64,000 nt of DNA from Trema orientale (lineage: Eukaryota > Streptophyta > Magnoliopsida > Rosales > Cannabaceae). This document shows positions 1 to 12,859 of this stretch, piece by piece (position 1 is the stretch's first letter; every line of letters starts with the position of its first letter). The translations under genes were made by a program, and so were the position numbers. The stretch spans positions 1,158,667 through 1,222,666 of the forward strand of contig JXTC01000023.1 of assembly GCA_002914845.1 (NCBI GenBank). Reading direction: 5' to 3'. The notes beneath the pieces are model-generated. The model saw only the letters and a program-made list of their open reading frames with translations. It was not told the DNA's origin and did not search any database.

Positions 1-136
1 TTCTTTTTCCCTTTTAATTTTTTTTTTCAAATAAAAAAATGAAACATCAAATCTTTTTTTTTATCCACTTTTAAGGACAAAAAGAGCCATAACTTTTTTT
101 TTCCTCCTCTTAATGATAACGATAATAGTATTAAAA

Positions 137-784
137 GCACAATGAATATATTAACCAATAACAATTTTGGTGACTGGTTACCAGCTACTAATTTGTCAAC
201 TAGTTTACTTGTTTCTGATATAGTGGCTAGTTACAAATGATTGATGACTGGTTACTAGTTACTAACTTCTAGTTATCAATCATAAGAATGGACTGGTTAC
301 CAGTAACCAGTTTGGTATATGGTTACTATTACTAAAAAATTAATAGTATAAAGCACAACGATTATATTGGCCAATAACCATTTCAGTGACTAGTTATCGG
401 TTACTAATTTGTCAACCAGTTTATTAGTTTCCGATATAGTGGCTAGCCGCAAATGATTGATTACTGGTTACTAGTTATTAGTTTCTAGTTACCAATCACA
501 AGAACGAAATAGTTACTAGTAACTAGTTTAGTTTTTGGTTACCACTACTAAAAAGTAATAGTATAAAAGCACAATGACTATATTAGCCAATAACCATGTT
601 AGTGATTGGTTATCGATTACTAATTTGTCAACTAGTTTACTAGTTTTCAATATAGTGACTAGTTACAAATGATTGATGACTAATTACTAGTTTCTGGTTA
701 CCAATCACAAGAAAGGACTAGGTACCAGTAACTAATTTGGTTTTTAGTTTCTAGTTACCATTACCAATTTTATTTGTAATTTTT
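137..784. repeat. 216-bp tandem repeat, three copies
   Basis: Units start with GCACAA at 137, 353 and 569, an exact 216-bp spacing. All three share landmarks in order: AATAACCAT-like, ACTAATTTGTCAAC, GATATAGTGGCTAG, ACAAATGATTGAT and a TAATAGTATAAA tail. Each unit is itself built of degenerate GGTTACTAGTTACCAG words, and the same words run on without clear periodicity to about 1030. There is no coding potential. The words resemble the core of the palindromic elements at 31.5 and 33.5 kb, so the array may have expanded from such an element (inference). Confidence 0.85.
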
Positions 785-2160
785 GATTTTTCAGATTACT
801 TATCAATTTGGTTACTAGTTACTTTGTCTATATATTTTCAACTTGTTTACTAGATACAATCTAGTTACTAGTTTTTTTAGTTACCACTAACTAATTTAGT
901 CATTAATTACTAGTTACTCTAATTACCAATTATGACTTTGATTACTGGTTACCAATTATAAGATTAGTTACCATTTACCAATCTAGTTACTAGTTACTAA
1001 TCCATAGTTACTAGTTACCAATCCAAGTGAAACTCTAATATAATGAAACGATACAAATATTAGGAAAAATAATGTCAACAAATCCAATTCAAATATGTAC
1101 AATTTTGAATCCCATATATATATATACACATATATATATATATTTCTCAAGTAAGACAAAGTACCGATTCATTTTCATTACAATATAGGCAAGCAAATGT
1201 GCTAATAATAAGGACATTTATTTGTCCAATATTTTCCATATTTTTCAAATGCTTCCTATTCTCTTTTAGGATCTGCAACAAAATCAAATAAGTCTAACAT
1301 TATTAACCAAATGATTTTGCAAACATAGATGAGTCTCTATACTTTTTCTTGTACTCTCTGGTCATGATCTATACCACCTTTACTAAAAATCTTGACATCA
1401 TATATTATACAACACAACATGAACTAATATCAAATAATCGTTTCATTGCATTACTTGAAATATACGACAATATACTAAGATTCACGTATGATTAATTACA
1501 CACATAGATAAATAAATATTAACCTTCAAGGAATTGTTAAGAAACACAATAAATAATTAATGAGTATATCAACTCTTGTACATCCCCTCTTTTCCAAAAC
1601 CATTTTCATGGGTGAGTAATACTGGAGCTTAAATATATACATATATATAATCCGAAGTTCCAATTGAGTTTTCTCTTTTCTTTTTTTTTTCAGAAAAAAA
1701 ATATGGTCATTGAATGAAGCTATTAACAAAATTAATCTAATAACTAGATAAAAAATGAAATTGGCAATAAAATGATATCCAAATAAATAAAGCATGTAAC
1801 TAAACAAAATGATCCATCAATTCCATCACTAATTGAACAAAATTAATAAATAATCTATTGGCAACAAAAGACCCAATTAAATAAAGAAGATAAATGGATC
1901 ATCGTCTCTGCCATCTCAACAAAGGAACCATCAATTTCAGTATCTCGTGAGCCTGAATTGGTCTCGCATGTCAAGATCGTGCTTGCAGAGGACATGGACA
2001 TGAACAACAATATTGGCGTCGCATAGAGGCACATCAATGGAGGTATAGCACCTGTTATAAGATGATGACGACATCCTCAACTCATCTCTAGCTTCAGGGT
2101 TTGGGCATAATGGTGGGGCTTTTCAAAGTCTCCTGGTTCATTAGATCTAAGAGGAAAAGG
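785..2160. other. Intergenic, no gene seen
   Basis: 785-1030 continues the GTTACTAG/GTTACCAG words of the preceding array. After that the DNA is AT-rich with a (TA)n/(CA) tract near 1115-1142. Short open frames on the minus strand (for example 1855-2037) have no recognisable domain and no convincing splice context. I see no gene here. Confidence 0.5.
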
Positions 2161-2389
2161 CGAGAAGAAGAAAAAAAATAGGTATTTTTCTAAAATTTAC
2201 CGTATGAACTTAATTAAAACAAGGGAAAAAGACACCTAGTACTACCTTTTGATAAATAATACTGAGAATACTATGTCCAAACTTTTACTTATTTTTGTAC
2301 TACTTTTTTTAAGAAAAATAACAAATTCTTGCTAAGAAAGACTAAATAACGTCTTAGAATTTCTATTTTTTCTTGTTTCTTTTTGCTAC

Positions 2390-3290
2390 TAGTTTACTTA
2401 TAGCTGATCACTCTTAAAACTAATTACCAATTTATTATTAGAAATCATAAACTAATTGATTTTTGGAAACTAGAAACCAAATTGGTTATTAAAAACCAAC
2501 AACTATATTGGTTATTAAAAACCAACAACTATATTGGTTTTTGCCATAAATATCATAACTATTTAGTTAATAAAAACTGAAAACTAAATTAGTTTCTATC
2601 ATAAACAGTAGAACTATTTGGTTAATTCAATTATTAATTATTTGAAACTAATATGGTTATTGGAAACTAGTTGCCAGAATCCAAAAACCAATATATATTT
2701 CTGTTGCTTTTACTTCAAAAATATAATTACTTAATTTGAGAACTTGATCATATTCTTCAGCATCCTTGTTCAATGCCTCACTCAATTCTTGCTACAAGGC
2801 ATTCTTCAAAAAGAAAATCAAAATAAAAAATCACAATAGTTTTCAGAAAACTTTCATTATTTCCTATGATTTGAAAAAGAAACCACAATGGTTTCTAGGA
2901 AATTTTTGTAGTTTCTTGTAATTTACTTAGCTACAGGGCAATCTGCTAAAAAGAAACCACGATGGTTTCTAGGAAACCTTTGTGGTTTCCTATGATTTAT
3001 TTAGCTAGAAGACATTCTGCAAAAAGGAAACCACAAAGATTTCTCGGAAATATTCATTGTTTCATGTGATTTACTTACGTACAGGATATTCAGCTAAAGA
3101 AAACTAAAATGATTTCTAGGAAACTTTTGTGCTTTCCTGTGATTTACTTGCGTACAGGGCTTTTGGCTAAAGAACCAAACTAGTTTTCGTTTCCTGTGAT
3201 TTACTTACTTACAGAACATTCTGCTAATAGGAAACCAAATTAAACCAGATTGGTTTCCAGGAAACCTTTGTGGTTTCCTGTATAAAAAAA
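2390..3290. repeat. AAACCA-rich repeat with ~74-bp tandem units
   Basis: From 2390 to 2700 the sequence is made of AAACCAATTTGG-like words. From about 2805 it becomes an array of roughly 74-bp units (unit starts GAAACCAC at 2879, 2953 and 3027, then more diverged copies to 3285). Each unit carries TGGTTTCTAGGAAACC, GTGATTTACTTAC and ACAGG...TTCTGCTAAA. The array ends in a run of about 26 A from 3283. The same unit in reverse orientation forms the array at 25.6-26.6 kb. Confidence 0.75.
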
Positions 3291-3563
3291 AAAAAAAAAA
3301 AAAAAAAAGATGACTTATTTACTAAAATGCTACCGCGTTTTCTAACTTTCAAAGTATTTAGAAAAATGCCATAAAAAGGTCGTACGAATTTTTATTATTT
3401 TTTAAAGGTCTTAAATTTGGTGTTATTTTTTGAAAAATAGGTATAAGTGTCCAAAACCCTTAAGACAAAGGCACCGTATTTGTGTTAATCCTTTTCAAAA
3501 CACTGTGTTATGTCTAATTTTCCCTTCTAATTTCTCATTTGACAAAGGGACGCGTTTTAAAGA

Positions 3564-3640
3564 GGCCCAAAAATAGGGCATTTTACTAAAAGCCCCATTC
3601 ATCATCATCCATGACTGTGGGCCACCATAGGATTTGGGCC
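3564..3640 (+). promoter_or_regulatory. Site II (TGGGCC/GGCCCA) cluster upstream of ADF
   Basis: GGCCCA lies at 3564-3569, and TGGGCC at 3618-3623 and 3635-3640. Such clusters are TCP-bound site II elements typical of broadly expressed plant genes. They sit 530-610 bp upstream of the ADF start codon. A (CT)n tract at about 4095-4142 immediately precedes the ATG and probably lies in the leader. Function is inferred from motif and position only. Confidence 0.4.
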
Positions 3641-4173
3641 TTTCTAATTGCTTCTCGGGGCCTATCGTAGTTTAGTCCCTACTCCCTACCCAATACATCA
3701 AACATTTCGTAACAACTCCACACATTTGTCCTACACGTGTGAGGAGAACCCAATCCTGTGGTCTATAATTGTTTGTGATCTTTCACATCCTGCCGTCGCA
3801 GGTAACATTATCATCCGCCACAGCCGTCGAGTCATGGCGGGTCTCTGTCAGAAAAGGATTATGGCTCCTTTTTTCTTTTTTTTTTTTAAGAAAAAATAAA
3901 TTTGAAAAAAGAACTTTTTTTACCCCCCCTTTTTTTTCCAAATAAAATAAAATAATATCTTTCCCCTCAAACCACGAATTCTTTACCTTTGCTTATCATC
4001 CTCATAGCTCAGATTTGGAGAATATTATACTTTTCTATTATTTCTACTTATTTATTTATTTTTTTTCATTTTCTGGTGGCTGTTTTTTCTTCGTCTCTCT
4101 CTCTCTCTCTCTCTCTAAAAGTTTTCACGCTCTCTCTCTCTAAAGCTCTCTTTCGACGATCAGAGCAGTGGCC

Positions 4174-6034
4174 ATGGCTTTCAGAGGGGTAAGCTTCTTC
4201 TTCCCTTTCTTAACGCAGATCTGCCTTAAAGTCTTGATTTCATGGTCTGCTTCCAGGATATTAGGGTTTAATCTTTCTGATTTATATTCTTTTAAAATTG
4301 GAAATTGTTAAAATGTCCTCTTTTTGGACAATTTGATATTTAATTACTAAATTACTTCTTCTTTTTCCTTTTTAGGCTAAATTAGTTACTTTGATACTTA
4401 CGTTGTAACTATGGCCGGAGTAGAACTGAAAATGGGATTGCTTCTAGTTTTGTTTTTTTTTTTTTTTTTTAAAGTTATGTTTTGACAATGTTGGTTGGAT
4501 TAAAATTCATGATATGGGGTTTGATATAGGGAAATGCTTCGTCGGGCATGGGAGTTGATGAGCACAGTAAGAGCACATTCCTCGAACTCCAGAGGAAGAA
4601 AGTCTACCGCTATGTGATTTTCAAGATTGACGAGAAGAAAAAAGAGGTTGTGGTTGAAAAAACTGGAGGCCCAGCTGAAAGTTTCGATGATTTTGCTGCC
4701 TCTTTGCCTGAGAATGATTGCCGATACGCCGTTTATGACTTTGATTTTGTCACTTCAGAGAATTGCCAAAAGAGCAAGATCTTTTTTATTGCATGGTTAG
4801 TTTCTTTTACCGTTGCTAGATTCAGTGCTAATAGTCTGTGTTTCGGATTGAAGTCAGTTGCAGTCTACATAATCGATCTTTCTTTTGAGGCCAATCCTCT
4901 AATAGGTTCATCTAGTGTCTTATCTGTTTATGTAATTATTTCATGAATTCAGGCTGTTTTGAAGAAACTTCTATAATATTTTTCACTATTTGTGCGTTTA
5001 TTATTGCTCTGTCTTTTCCCGTGTACTAATTTTTGCTTGCCGAGGCTTATTGAGTATATTATAGAGATTTTGCGGCTTGCCAATTGGTTGATAGGTAACT
5101 TATTGTATCTTCGGGAACTGATGAGTGTATTATCAGTAGTGATGATTGTTTCAGTCTGAGTGGGAGCAAAGATGTGCATGTGCAGAAAAGATGTACTTGG
5201 GAGTTTTTCTTTTTTCTTTTTTCCTCCCATGATGGATTGATGCCCTTTTCTATGTGAACATATTGTATGGTACTTGTTGTGGGAAATAGGCATGCTAGAA
5301 CAGGCAGTCCTTATATTGTTTTGTCTTGTGCCTTCATGGCATAGCTTTTTCTATACAACCTTCTTAGTTATTACTTGCATTTTATATTTCAGGCCTTAAT
5401 TGCGTTGATTTTGTTTCCAGACATGCTTGGTCATGTTTCTAGGTTTTGGAAACATTAAGCCTTCCGGTACTAGAGGAGCTTGTCTGGTGTGTTAGGGAAA
5501 GAAGAGTAATAGATTGAACTATTATTCTTGTTGGAATGAAATTAAATTATCTGCTTGCTCTAAATGGTAACAATAGGCAGCCCTCCCTTTCTTTTGCACT
5601 CTTCCCCGCAGCTTGAGTTCATTAATTTTTAGAAGAAGACTGATGAATGCTGTAATAATATGTTTATTTTAGGAAAAGAGTAGCAGTTCTATTGATCCTT
5701 GATATCTTCTTTAGCTTTTTTGTCTCTTGAGAAATTCGTCTTTACGTTGTTTCTTCTTATTTGGAGTACGAGTATTTTGCTACTCTTAAAACTTTCCAGT
5801 CACTTGTGGACTTATCGAAGGTATTGTCGACATTTTATTTGCCTCCAATTGCCGTTTTTACCTTTGTAAATGCACCATTCCAGGTCGCCATCAGTATCGA
5901 GGATAAGTGCGAAGATGCTATATGCAACATCGAAGGACAGGTTCAGAAGGGAGCTTGAGGGCATTCATTATGAAATCCAGGCAACGGATCCAAGTGAGAT
6001 GGACCTTGAAGTTCTTAGAGACCGTGCACGTTGA
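4174..6034 (+). CDS. Actin-depolymerizing factor (ADF/cofilin), ADF5/6-like
   Basis: Coding exons are 4174-4188, 4530-4795 and 5884-6034 (432 nt, 143 aa), joined at GT-AG sites. The product binds G- and F-actin, severs filaments and speeds their turnover in the cytoplasm. Visible family marks are [19 protein letters not shown], the [12 protein letters not shown] segment, a [15 protein letters not shown] junction across intron 2, the [12 protein letters not shown] long actin-binding helix and an [20 protein letters not shown] tail. Length matches the family (about 137-146 aa). The first exon codes only MAFRG; a tiny first coding exon is usual for plant ADFs because the intron follows the start codon closely. 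The N-terminal extension before GMGV and the AFRG start recall Arabidopsis ADF6 more than the pollen-type ADFs (recall, not a search). All key residues are intact, so it looks functional. The 3' UTR probably runs to about 6.5 kb. Confidence 0.95.
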
Positions 6035-7700
6035 GCACTTGCTAAAGGGTTGATTTACTGAAGAATCGGTTCCTGTACAAATTAGATACAGCTTAATTAC
6101 TAAATAATCTTTCGCCTTGGGAAGGCTGATAAGGGGGCTCTTAGCTATTTTCTCTTTGCAGGGAAATTTGGCCTTTCCTCATTTGCATGATGCTTCTCAG
6201 GTGATGTTGGGTAATGAGTTATGGTTATGGATATTGAGATTGGTGATTTTACTCCTACTATTAGATGATAAGATACTCTGTTCTGTCTTTGAACCTTCCT
6301 GTCATTTATTTATCACTTCCATCATATTGTTTTCCAAATTCCACGGTGAAAGGTAAGACTATATTATCGGATTCGACGTTGGTTGATGCGGTTTGTTTGT
6401 ATAGTTTGCCGAATAAAGGCAAAGGACTAGTTAGTCTTGGACTTGGGGCACGTCTGTTTTGTGCTCTTTATCCAGGACCAGATTCAATGCAATGAAGCTG
6501 GCCCATTTTATTATCTTTCCCCTTTTTACTTCTTTTTCATTTAGTGATCGACAGAATAACTAAGCCTGTTAAAATGCTATCTGTTGTAAGTGAGGACTAA
6601 CTTTTTGGATTTATTATTCTGTAGGTTGAACAATTTATAAATTCGTGCTTTGGTCCTCAAATTTTATAATTTCTTATTAAGTTAAACCTTTGAAGTTGTT
6701 CATCATTTGTTCTTTTTCACTTATCCTGGCGATTTTGTATATATTCAAGGGTAGAATAGTTATTTGCAAAAAATAATAATAACAATAAATAAATTAAATT
6801 AGTTTTGTATAGATCCTAAACTTTGAAAAAAAAGGAGGTTTTGTTTTAGTAGTAGACAATGTTAAAAAGGATTAATGAGGGAGAACTTCAAAAAGTGTAG
6901 TAAAGTAAAACGAGAAATTTTAATTTTTTTTTTGGTTGAAATTTTTAAAATTTAGATACTAAAGACTAATAGGTAAATAATCCTTTCATTTCTTTTCTTT
7001 TAGAAAAATTTTATTATAAAATTTACACGTCTAACTAGAATTCAATATCGTGCCTATATCAATTGATGCTAGCTCAATTGGCTTATAATCCTTTCGTTCT
7101 TTATTCTCTTTTTCCCTTCACAAGCGGGCGAACGCAACAGAGTATTTAATTTTTGCCTTTTTGTTTGTTTTTGTTTTGTTTTCCTTACAAGTTGCCATAT
7201 GCTAGGTGCGATATTTAATGCCAGGGACTCAAGAGGTCGAAGATGCCTAATATAGGATTATAAATAATTAAACTCGAAACACGAATAAGTTAATAATTTT
7301 TAAAAAATTATGCTAACTTTTGGCTAATTTCCGTATTTGGTCTTTAGGCAGCGCAATATTAGGGGCCTTAGGCGAACGTTTGGACGATTGTTTCTCATCT
7401 TTCAAATTTAGTCAATCCATTTATATTCCACAACTTGTAGTTCTTTCAGTTGCGTGATAACATAATAATAACAAAAGTCTGGTAGTCTGACTCTGAATGG
7501 AACTTCACCTTTGATTAAATATTCCTATGTTGGTATTCTTGTATCGAAAATCAATCCTTCCATGTATAGAAAACAGAATCCAAGAACAAAATATGGTATA
7601 TCCCATGGACTTGTGCGTAACACCGAACAAAACGGTGCACATGCTCGTGTCGCATTATTGTTTAGCTAAAGGTCATTCCATATTTGGAAATAGGGTGAAA
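6035..7700. other. ADF 3' region and intergenic DNA
   Basis: 6035-6500 is moderately GC-balanced and probably includes the ADF 3' UTR. Further on the sequence is AT-rich without coding signals. Short open frames at 6117-6495 and 7527-7709 lack recognisable domains and codon structure, and I do not call them genes. Confidence 0.5.
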
Positions 7701-7703
7701 ATC

Positions 7704-7819
7704 AAATAATTAGGCATGTACTAAAATATATATATATAGTATCTATTCATGGTAACAAAAAAATTGTAACCATATGTGCTCCATATATATATATATATAT
7801 ATATAAATAATTAGGCATG
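7704..7819. repeat. 15-bp direct repeat flanking a (TA)n/MITE remnant
   Basis: AAATAATTAGGCATG occurs at 7704-7718 and again at 7805-7819. The DNA between them contains two (TA)n tracts around the word ATTCATGGTAACAAAAAAAT. That word and its continuation TTGTAAC recur at about 41088-41113, so this is probably a remnant of the same MITE family, or a small local duplication. Confidence 0.55.
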
Positions 7820-8079
7820 AACATGTAAGGTAAAGCTATCTAATATCTATAACGCGTGCCTTTGTCGTTTGGATTCTCGTGGGGATACAGTTACAGTTAC
7901 CTAAATCATTGTACGTACATCCTGAATCTGGCCTCTTTTTTTATTTATTTATTTTTACTATTTTCCATTGGACATAAAGAGGTGCAATTGTAACAATGAA
8001 CAAGGTCTTATCTCCTTCAAGGTGGGCTTCACCGAAGCTACCAGAAGCGTTTCCCCACCAATGTCACTTTCTACTAGTC

Positions 8080-8085
8080 CACGTG
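8080..8085. promoter_or_regulatory. G-box (CACGTG) upstream of CRY2
   Basis: A perfect CACGTG palindrome lies about 800 bp before the CRY2 start codon. G-boxes bind bHLH/bZIP factors active in light responses. A single hexamer can occur by chance, so this is weak evidence. Confidence 0.25.
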
Positions 8086-8887
8086 ATCTGACATAACATA
8101 ACTTGAGAGATGGATTCCATTTAATACAACTTAACAAAAAGGTCATTTCCCTGATTTACTCACTCTCTCTTCTTATTGTGAATTGTGAAATGAAAGAAAA
8201 AACTGTCCATTTCTGCTCAAGATAATCTAGTAATAGTAGTAGTAGTAGTAGTAGATGTTTTTTGAAAGATATTCTATTATATGGGGTTAGTTTGGTTGGT
8301 AGCGTAAATGGGTATTTTGTTATCTTCTTGAATCATCAGCTCAACTAGAATCAGAGGCTGATTTGTCTGATTATATTCTCTTCTTTTGGTTATATCTTTG
8401 TAAATATATTCTGGGCTTTTATGGATAATGTTCTTTAATGAGTATTATTGAATATATATTATTCTGGGTTTGTCTCAGATCCATTGTACACAGTCACATG
8501 AGGGTCTGATCTGTGATTGTCAATAGAAGAACTCACTCTATATGAACAGGAGGTACTGCTAGAATTTGTGCCTTCTTATTTGGCTGCCGTTGACTATTTT
8601 CTCTGCAGTTGTGGAGCTTTCTTTGGATGATCAATTGGTAAAGGTTTATGTTGGGCCTAATTGGGTAAGAGAACAGCCTTTTAGGGTACTTATATTTTGG
8701 TGGAAATTTCAGATCTTGGGAGGAGTAGCAAGAGTGTTTCGATTTCGAATTGCCTCATGGAATTTTTAGATTCAGAATAATGAGAAGCTTCATATAGTGT
8801 TTCTAGTGGATGAAAGAAAGATGTAGAGAAAATTTAGAGGTTTATGAATTTGTATTGTAATTTGGAAATAGAAGGATAGTATGCAAT

Positions 8888-11800
8888 ATGGGTAGTAGTG
8901 ATAGTAACAAGACCAAGACCGTAGTTTGGTTTAGACGGGACCTTAGGATTGAGGATAATCCTGCTTTGGCTGCTGCTGCTAGGGAGGGTAGTGTTTTTCC
9001 CGTGTATATATGGTGCCCAAAAGAGGAAGGACAGTTCTACCCAGGTCGAGTTTCGAGGTGGTGGCTGAAGCAGTCTCTTGCCCATTTGGACCAGTCTCTG
9101 AAATCTCTTGGAGCTGAACTTGTGCTAATCAAATCTGAGAGCACTTTGGATGCTCTCTTGGGGTGCATCAATGCCACTCAGGCTACTAAAGTAGTATTTA
9201 ACCATCTTTATGGTAAGTTATTGTTCCTCTCCTCAAATTTGCTTCATTCTAATAAGCACATTATGTACGCATTTATTTGTCGCGTTCTAGGGGCAATAGT
9301 TGAATTAAAACTGCAATTATCTTTGTATGTCAGAGAATCAAATGGGATAAAACCTTGTTACATAGGTGCGGTAAGGCTTTGGCACATGTCAATTATCAGT
9401 TTGATCAAGCTTTTGGTTAGTTAGTTGGAATTGTATGACTTTGAGAAGATAGAATTTCTCTAACAGAGTTACCGAAATCCATTAAATTCTTAGGTGCTAT
9501 ATCCGTCATTGACTTTATTATCTTCTTGTTTTGTCTACCCAGATCCTGTTTCGCTTGTTCGGGATCACAACATCAAAGAAAAACTGGTGGAGCTAGGCAT
9601 TTCTGTGCAAAGCTACAATGGAGATTTATTGTATGAACCATGGGAAGTATATGATGAAAGAGGAAATGCATTTACGACATTTGAGGCATATTGGGAGAAG
9701 TGCTTGCAAATGCCGCTGGAACCTGTTTCAGTTCTTCCTCCATGGAAATTGTTACTAACTTCAGGTACATTTCAGAGTATCTTTCTTTTTGGATTGTTTC
9801 TAATTCTGAATAGATGGTAGAAAATTTGGCCATGGCAAAAGAAAGGTCATTATTACATGCTTGATTTCTTACCTCCTAAATCTTTTCATGTGTATAATGC
9901 CAAAGAAAGAAATAGAAGACGTAAAGCAAGAATAGCTGACACATAGTTTATGATATCTCTGACAGGAAGAATTGCTAAGTGTTCAATCAATGAATTGGGT
10001 CTCGAAGACGAGTCTGAAAAATCTAGCAATGCCCTTTTAGGAAGAGCCTGGTCACCAGGCTGGAGCAGTGGTGATAAGGCTCTAACTGAATTTATTGAAG
10101 AGCATCTGCTTGACTATTCAAACAATAGGCTAAAAGTTGGGGGAAACTATACATCACTTTTGTCTCCATATCTTCATTTTGGGGAATTAAGTGTGAGAAA
10201 GGTTTTCCAATCTGCTAGAATGAAGCAGATACTATGGACAAAGGAAGGGAACTCGGTTGGGGAACTGAGTGTGACTTTTTTTCTCAGGGCCATTGGGCTG
10301 AGAGAATACTCGCGTTATCTTTGTTTCAATTTCCCATTCACACATGAGAGATCACTGCTCAATAACTTGAAATTCTTCCCCTGGCAACCCAACCCTTCTC
10401 ATTTTAAGGCGTGGAGACAGGGCCGGACTGGCTATCCTTTGGTAGATGCCGGAATGAGAGAGCTCTGGGCAACTGGGTGGATACACAACCGGATTAGAGT
10501 GATTGTTTCAAGTTTCTCAGTGAAAGTTTTACTTCTTCCTTGGAGATGGGGGATGAAATACTTCTGGGACACACTTTTGGATGCTGACTTAGAAAGTGAC
10601 ATACTTGGTTGGCAGTATATATCGGGGAGCTTACCAGATGGCCATGAACTTGAGCGTTTGGATAGTCCAGAGGTTTGCAATTTTTAATCATGCTAGTGCC
10701 ACTACATGAATATCAGAACTTGTAAATATACTGAATTGAAATATTTCTCGTGTAGAAGATATTTAGGAACAATAGGAAAACTGTCAGATCTGATTTCTGT
10801 TAAATTTTATATCTTCTTTTCTTCTTGTGTTTTATGTATGTCTTATTGAGTTTCAATTTTGTGTCTAGATTCTTATTGATCTGAAAGCTCACTGTTTTCC
10901 TACTAGTGAAAAGGAAGTTGATCGGTTATGAGAATTCCTGCAGAACCAAATTTGTTTATGGTGCTTCACATTATATATTAATGTTTGCCATTGTACTTTA
11001 GATAGCAATAGCATAAGATCTTTTTGTTTCACGAACAACTTTCTAGGAATGAAATTCAGGAACTCTGTGAGTTCATTTTAGTTTTACTTATATTTTCCTT
11101 TCTCATAGCATTCCCGGTCTGATCATTCCATTCATTGTCCAACTTGACATGTCAAAAGGAGAAAAATAGTGTTAAACATGCACCTGAAATATATGGTATG
11201 AATTTTGGCAGAACTTTAATACTTCCATAGAGTTCTGTCTTGTATGCTTGGGATTAAGTTAGCAAATTACAGATGAAACAGAATGCTTATAGCAGCATTT
11301 GAGAAGAATTTAATCAATTTGTTGGCAATGAATGATAGCTAAGGATTGTAATCACCTCTTTTCCTCAGTCTTACTCATTTTTATGACAAATTCTTGTAAG
11401 GTTCAAGGCTCAAAATTTGATCCAGAAGGGGAATATGTGAGGCATTGGCTACCTGAGCTAGCACGATTGCCCACTGAGTGGATCCATCATCCATGGGATA
11501 CACCTGACTCAGTGCTTAAAGCTTCAGGAGTAGAGTTGGGATTGAACTATCCAAAACCCATCATTGAGATTGACTTGGCTAGAGAATGTTTGACTAAGGC
11601 TATATTCAAGATGTGGGAAATGGAAGCTGCTGCAAGGGCTGCTGAATCAAATGGGGCAGATGAAGAAGTCGTTGACAACTCTGATCGCATTGAAAGTCTG
11701 GCCATCCCGAAGGTGATCTTAAAGGGAAGAGCTCCTCCTCCTTGTCATACTGATTCATCTAATGATCAGAGGGTTCCATCTTTTCAAAATGCAACGAACA

Positions 11801-12859
11801 ATATGGCTAATAGGAAGAGGTCCAAAAGTATAGAAGAAGAAGAAAAGCCATCGGCTGATAATTCACATAATCTCCTAAGGGCTGGGACCTCAAGAGCAGA
11901 TGAAGACTTGTGCTCCACAGCTGAATCTTCATCTGCTAAGAAGCAGGCCACCAGTGGAAATTCATTTTACGTTCCACAGTCGTTTTCCATGTCAATAGGG
12001 AATGCTTATCAGTGTGAAACATCTGACTCGATGCGGCCAGGACATGATCAGATTGACCTGGAACAAAGTTCAAGCAAAGATGGTAAGCAACACAAATTAA
12101 TTTAAGTTATTGCAAACAGAATAGATATAGAATGGGTATAGGTAATTTACCTTATTTCTTGTAGACTTCTTTTGGAGCCATTTTGGTTCTTACCATTAAT
12201 AGATTACTTGGAGAAATATTCCTAAGCAAATAAGTCCCTTTCTGTTTCCACTGTGGGCATATTTAATGATGGGCTTGCTTTCATAATTCTTACAAAATTT
12301 TCAGCCAACATTTGAATATTTGATAGCTACTGGTGGCTGAAAAAGCCTTAAAATGGCATTGAGCCTTTAATTTGTAGTAGCTGTGACTTTTGTTCACCAT
12401 TTTGTGAAACATTTTTCTCTGAGACATTCCCTTGAAAATTCACCTTCTTGTCATTAACTCTATATCTGTTGTTTCTTCCAATGGGGCGATGGAGCTCTTA
12501 AATTAGCAATTTTCTCTTTTGATGCACATGATTTGTGTCTGCCTAATTTGGCTTTAGAAGAAGGTTAAAGTACAGAGTTAATGAAAAGTTTATGAGGATG
12601 GCATTTTATCAGAGACATGTAACATCTTGACTAAAACAGAACTTTTGATAAAAAGAACCAGTTGAGTCATTGAGTTGAGAAGATGATGAACAACTTGAGA
12701 CGCCACTTTAGTTTCTTACAATAAGATTTTCTACAGTTGCTTGTTTTGTATCAATACACGGATCTTCTTTTGCAAATAAAATTTCTCCCGTTTTGTTCTA
12801 ATGCACTTTTACCACATGATATATAAATTTGTGTAGGAGTAGGACGCAGTGGAGATTAA
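8888..12859 (+). CDS. CRY2: Cryptochrome 2 blue-light receptor
   Basis: Coding exons are 8888-9212, 9543-9764, 9966-10672, 11401-12082 and 12837-12859 (1959 nt, 652 aa), all GT-AG with matching phases. The protein is a flavoprotein photoreceptor of the nucleus controlling photoperiodic flowering and seedling de-etiolation. Residues about 10-490 form the photolyase-homology region (TVVWFRRDLRIEDNPAL, then the antenna-type domain, then the FAD domain with SLLSPYLHFGE, WRQGRTGYPLVDAGMREL and HNRIRVIVSSF). D388 aligns with FAD-pocket Asp387 of Arabidopsis CRY2 and W398 with Trp397 of the electron-transfer chain. The C-terminal extension carries the full DAS motif: DQRVPSF (540-546), an acidic EEEE run (563-566) and STAES (590-594). 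It also has a basic NRKRSKS (555-561), a likely nuclear signal. DQ-VP, SYNGDLLYEPWE and overall length favour CRY2 over CRY1. It appears intact. The last exon codes only the final few residues and has two possible acceptors 6 nt apart (exon starting at 12837 or 12843), both in frame. Confidence 0.96.

Noticed and set aside
1526..2037. Minus-strand open frames of 60-93 codons
   Set aside because: Low-complexity, no domain, no splice context or neighbouring exons.
8566..8769. Possible upstream frame or extra exon before CRY2
   Set aside because: No conservation-like features; the CRY2 start at 8888 agrees with the family N-terminus. Could be leader sequence.
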